This document shows positions 40,201 through 40,413 of a stretch of 40,413 nucleotides of DNA, in pieces. The stretch covers positions 1 through 40,413 of the forward strand of contig JALOLD010000027.1 of NCBI GenBank assembly GCA_025456145.1, written 5' to 3'. Made by a program: the position numbers and the translations under genes. Within the stretch, counting starts at the first letter, position 1. The number at the start of each line of letters is the position of its first letter. The notes under the pieces were generated by a model. The model did no database searches. It was not told where the DNA came from and was given only the letters and a program-made list of their open reading frames with translations. Source of the stretch: Thermoanaerobaculales bacterium. GTDB lineage: Bacteria; Acidobacteriota; Thermoanaerobaculia; Thermoanaerobaculales; Sulfomarinibacteraceae.

Positions 40201-40413
40201 GTAGCGGAAGTCGCCGCCGACCCACTCCATCTGGGCGTGGCCGTTCAGCTTTTTCTTGCGGGCGCAGCTCTGCGGGTGCTGCCCGCCGCCGCCGTAGGCC
40301 GGGTCCTGGCTCGAGGTGATGGTCCAGCTCCCGGTCTGGACCGCGACGCCGGTGTCGAGCTCCGGCGTGTAGCGGACGACCTCCTCGCCGAGGGCCCCCT
40401 CGTGGTGGATCAC
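37192..40413 (-). CDS. Secreted GH9 glycoside hydrolase with InlB-like repeats (5' end cut by window)
   Basis: At least 1073 residues, running off the right edge. A CelD_N-type Ig domain is seen at about 121-225 (VHVNLVGYAPDATHKAADLY). The GH9 (endoglucanase-type) catalytic domain follows at about 228-718. The catalytic base is in GGHSDAADWDRH (D321 or D324) and the acid is E696 in WVWAHNEF, both at the expected places. Two repeats at about 726-804 and 811-890 (GTVTSxPPGIDCGADC, then GWxGAC...CxVTM...SVTAxF) resemble divergent InlB B-repeats with cysteine pairs, and a carbohydrate-binding-like beta sandwich follows (895-1048). The end is IFEDGFESGTTAGW. The visible part starts inside the protein. 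A role in beta-glucan breakdown is likely. It overlaps the convergent lipoprotein gene by 12 bp. Confidence 0.9.
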   Translation of the reverse strand: MIHHEGALGEEVVRYTPELDTGVAVQTGSWTITSSQDPAYGGGGQHPQSCARKKKLNGHAQMEWVGGDFRYESTYEHWIYLRLPSPMQQGMSYTVGIAPSTHIDATSSSVTFDVFATRSEAVHVNLVGYAPDATHKAADLYHWMGSGGARSYAGFEGNTVYMVNAATGQATPVGVVSFWMANGSDVFWYNLTRSDVWSIDLSPWTEPGTYRLAVEGVGCSRELEIADDVYADPFRVAVLGYFYMRIGEANPNGIVPPPRTPLYIPGVSPPSTTVFLTTMHPWHPEWGTFSSGDCWDRPDDWIPYRKPGNPTNPNAWGGHSDAADWDRHLAHVVNIYDLLLPYLLTDGAIGDDDLGITESGNGIPDLLDEVRNEVDFWLRLRDGDAYSHGLTNPNGSNQLFQAGPTAIAAWANAANAAMLADAFRVAGLTSLMNHYRDEAITAFSFAGALADPMLDEGLEVDTGLIRGRDLRMTAAAFLYNVTGDTAWEDIVHAESVCASGPATLNNLDRNQVWATAGYLITPRTVHYPAMWGHMRTAIVAEAASQEADLVDARPSRRATDHVPAYFHTGQNVDRTLIAHAVTDDPAEREHFRRALTFEADWGLGRNPMNRIQMTTAFTPLAAKPGLPEAYTSGSDDGVPGVHPGHTPYMNLDDWYPAMTMGRPSALYENSYPGNVPSTWPIGECYFPSRWVWAHNEFTPRQTMRGKTALLGYLYGLAGAAPPPNPVLTVTNTGIAGGVGTVTSSPPGIDCGADCTQAYPNGTVVTLTADPAAGSAFAGWSGACFGSDPSCQVTMTLHRSVTATFEPLGLTYTLTVTRDGTGDGTVTSTPPGIDCGADCSEAYLSGTVVELEATPDGGSLFTGWGGACSGAGLCTVTMSAARSVTASFRSTATPVVTIYDDALAAGWADWSWNATIDLEGTSPVQSGSHAVNATLGAWGAFSPAMTSGAVDTAGYHAFVFWVHGGVGGDKVIRFYSEGDGGQSDTVDVTAVAGTWTEVTVTLSELGSPATVSRLDFMNFSGSAIGMVSFDSIRLEPEQVFDGIFEDGFESGTTAGWDVTVPAPAGRGGDGPSVG

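Noticed and set aside
1..40413. tRNA, rRNA, CRISPR, phage or transposase genes
   Set aside because: Looked for in the intergenic gaps and among the frames; no cloverleaf, repeat-spacer array or recombinase was recognised.

Overview
The window is a very GC-rich (about 70% by eye) bacterial chromosome segment with ordinary housekeeping genes mixed with secreted proteins. No phage, plasmid, CRISPR, rRNA or tRNA gene was seen. LolA-like and pseudopilin proteins point to a diderm. The duplicated C-terminal domains of the subtilase (10147-13383), which end in a VWAYASVVD...GDPTT signature, together with the GH9 enzyme and long beta-propeller proteins, resemble Acidobacteriota of the Thermoanaerobaculia type. 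That placement is inferred from memory of such proteins, not from a search.

Layout. 1-2148 (minus): GT2 glycosyltransferase, MBL-fold hydrolase and a truncated NUDIX CoA-pyrophosphatase-like gene. 2541-3407 (plus): SRPBCC protein and half-size TauE/SafE permease. 3412-3792 (minus): VOC protein. 3872-6158 (plus): CPBP protease, two multi-pass membrane proteins, RidA. 6183-9300 (minus): lone GspG-like pseudopilin, HD-GYP c-di-GMP phosphodiesterase, small anchored protein. 9362-13383 (minus): subtilase and FAH-family enzyme, translationally coupled. 13507-15708 (plus): penicillin-acylase-like Ntn hydrolase. 15855-19412 (minus): dnaE, with a low-GC patch. 19617-19967 (plus): small TPR-like gene in an AT-rich island. 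20420-24219 (minus): purH, a DUF6982-like protein, a LolA-like protein that seems to start at CTG, and a trans-polyprenyl synthase. 24371-27919 (plus): oligopeptide-type ABC binding protein and two permeases without ATPases. 28008-29393 (plus): hemY. 29493-32640 (minus): YCF48/BNR-like propeller and UbiA-family prenyltransferase. 33048-37203: DUF3298-like lipoprotein, LVIVD propeller protein and an unknown lipoprotein. 37192-40413 (minus): GH9 enzyme with InlB-like repeats, truncated by the window edge.

The most unusual feature is non-coding. Three of the longest intergenic gaps (2149-2540, 19968-20419, 32641-33047) each hold one copy of a modular repeat. Each copy has a left end, a core of exactly 139 bp bounded by ATCCCGA/TCGGGA inverted repeats, and a right end. 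In the third copy the core is inverted relative to its ends. A fragment of the core lies at 15760-15793 between different end sequences. An unrelated AT-rich imperfect inverted repeat separates the convergent hemY and UbiA genes.

Many genes have a TAnnnT -10-like hexamer 5-9 nt before the start codon, which suggests widespread leaderless transcription and helps to choose starts (for example 2148, 3872, 19412, 28008, 30368). Most of the long ORFs on the opposite strands are GC-rich shadows and are not listed.
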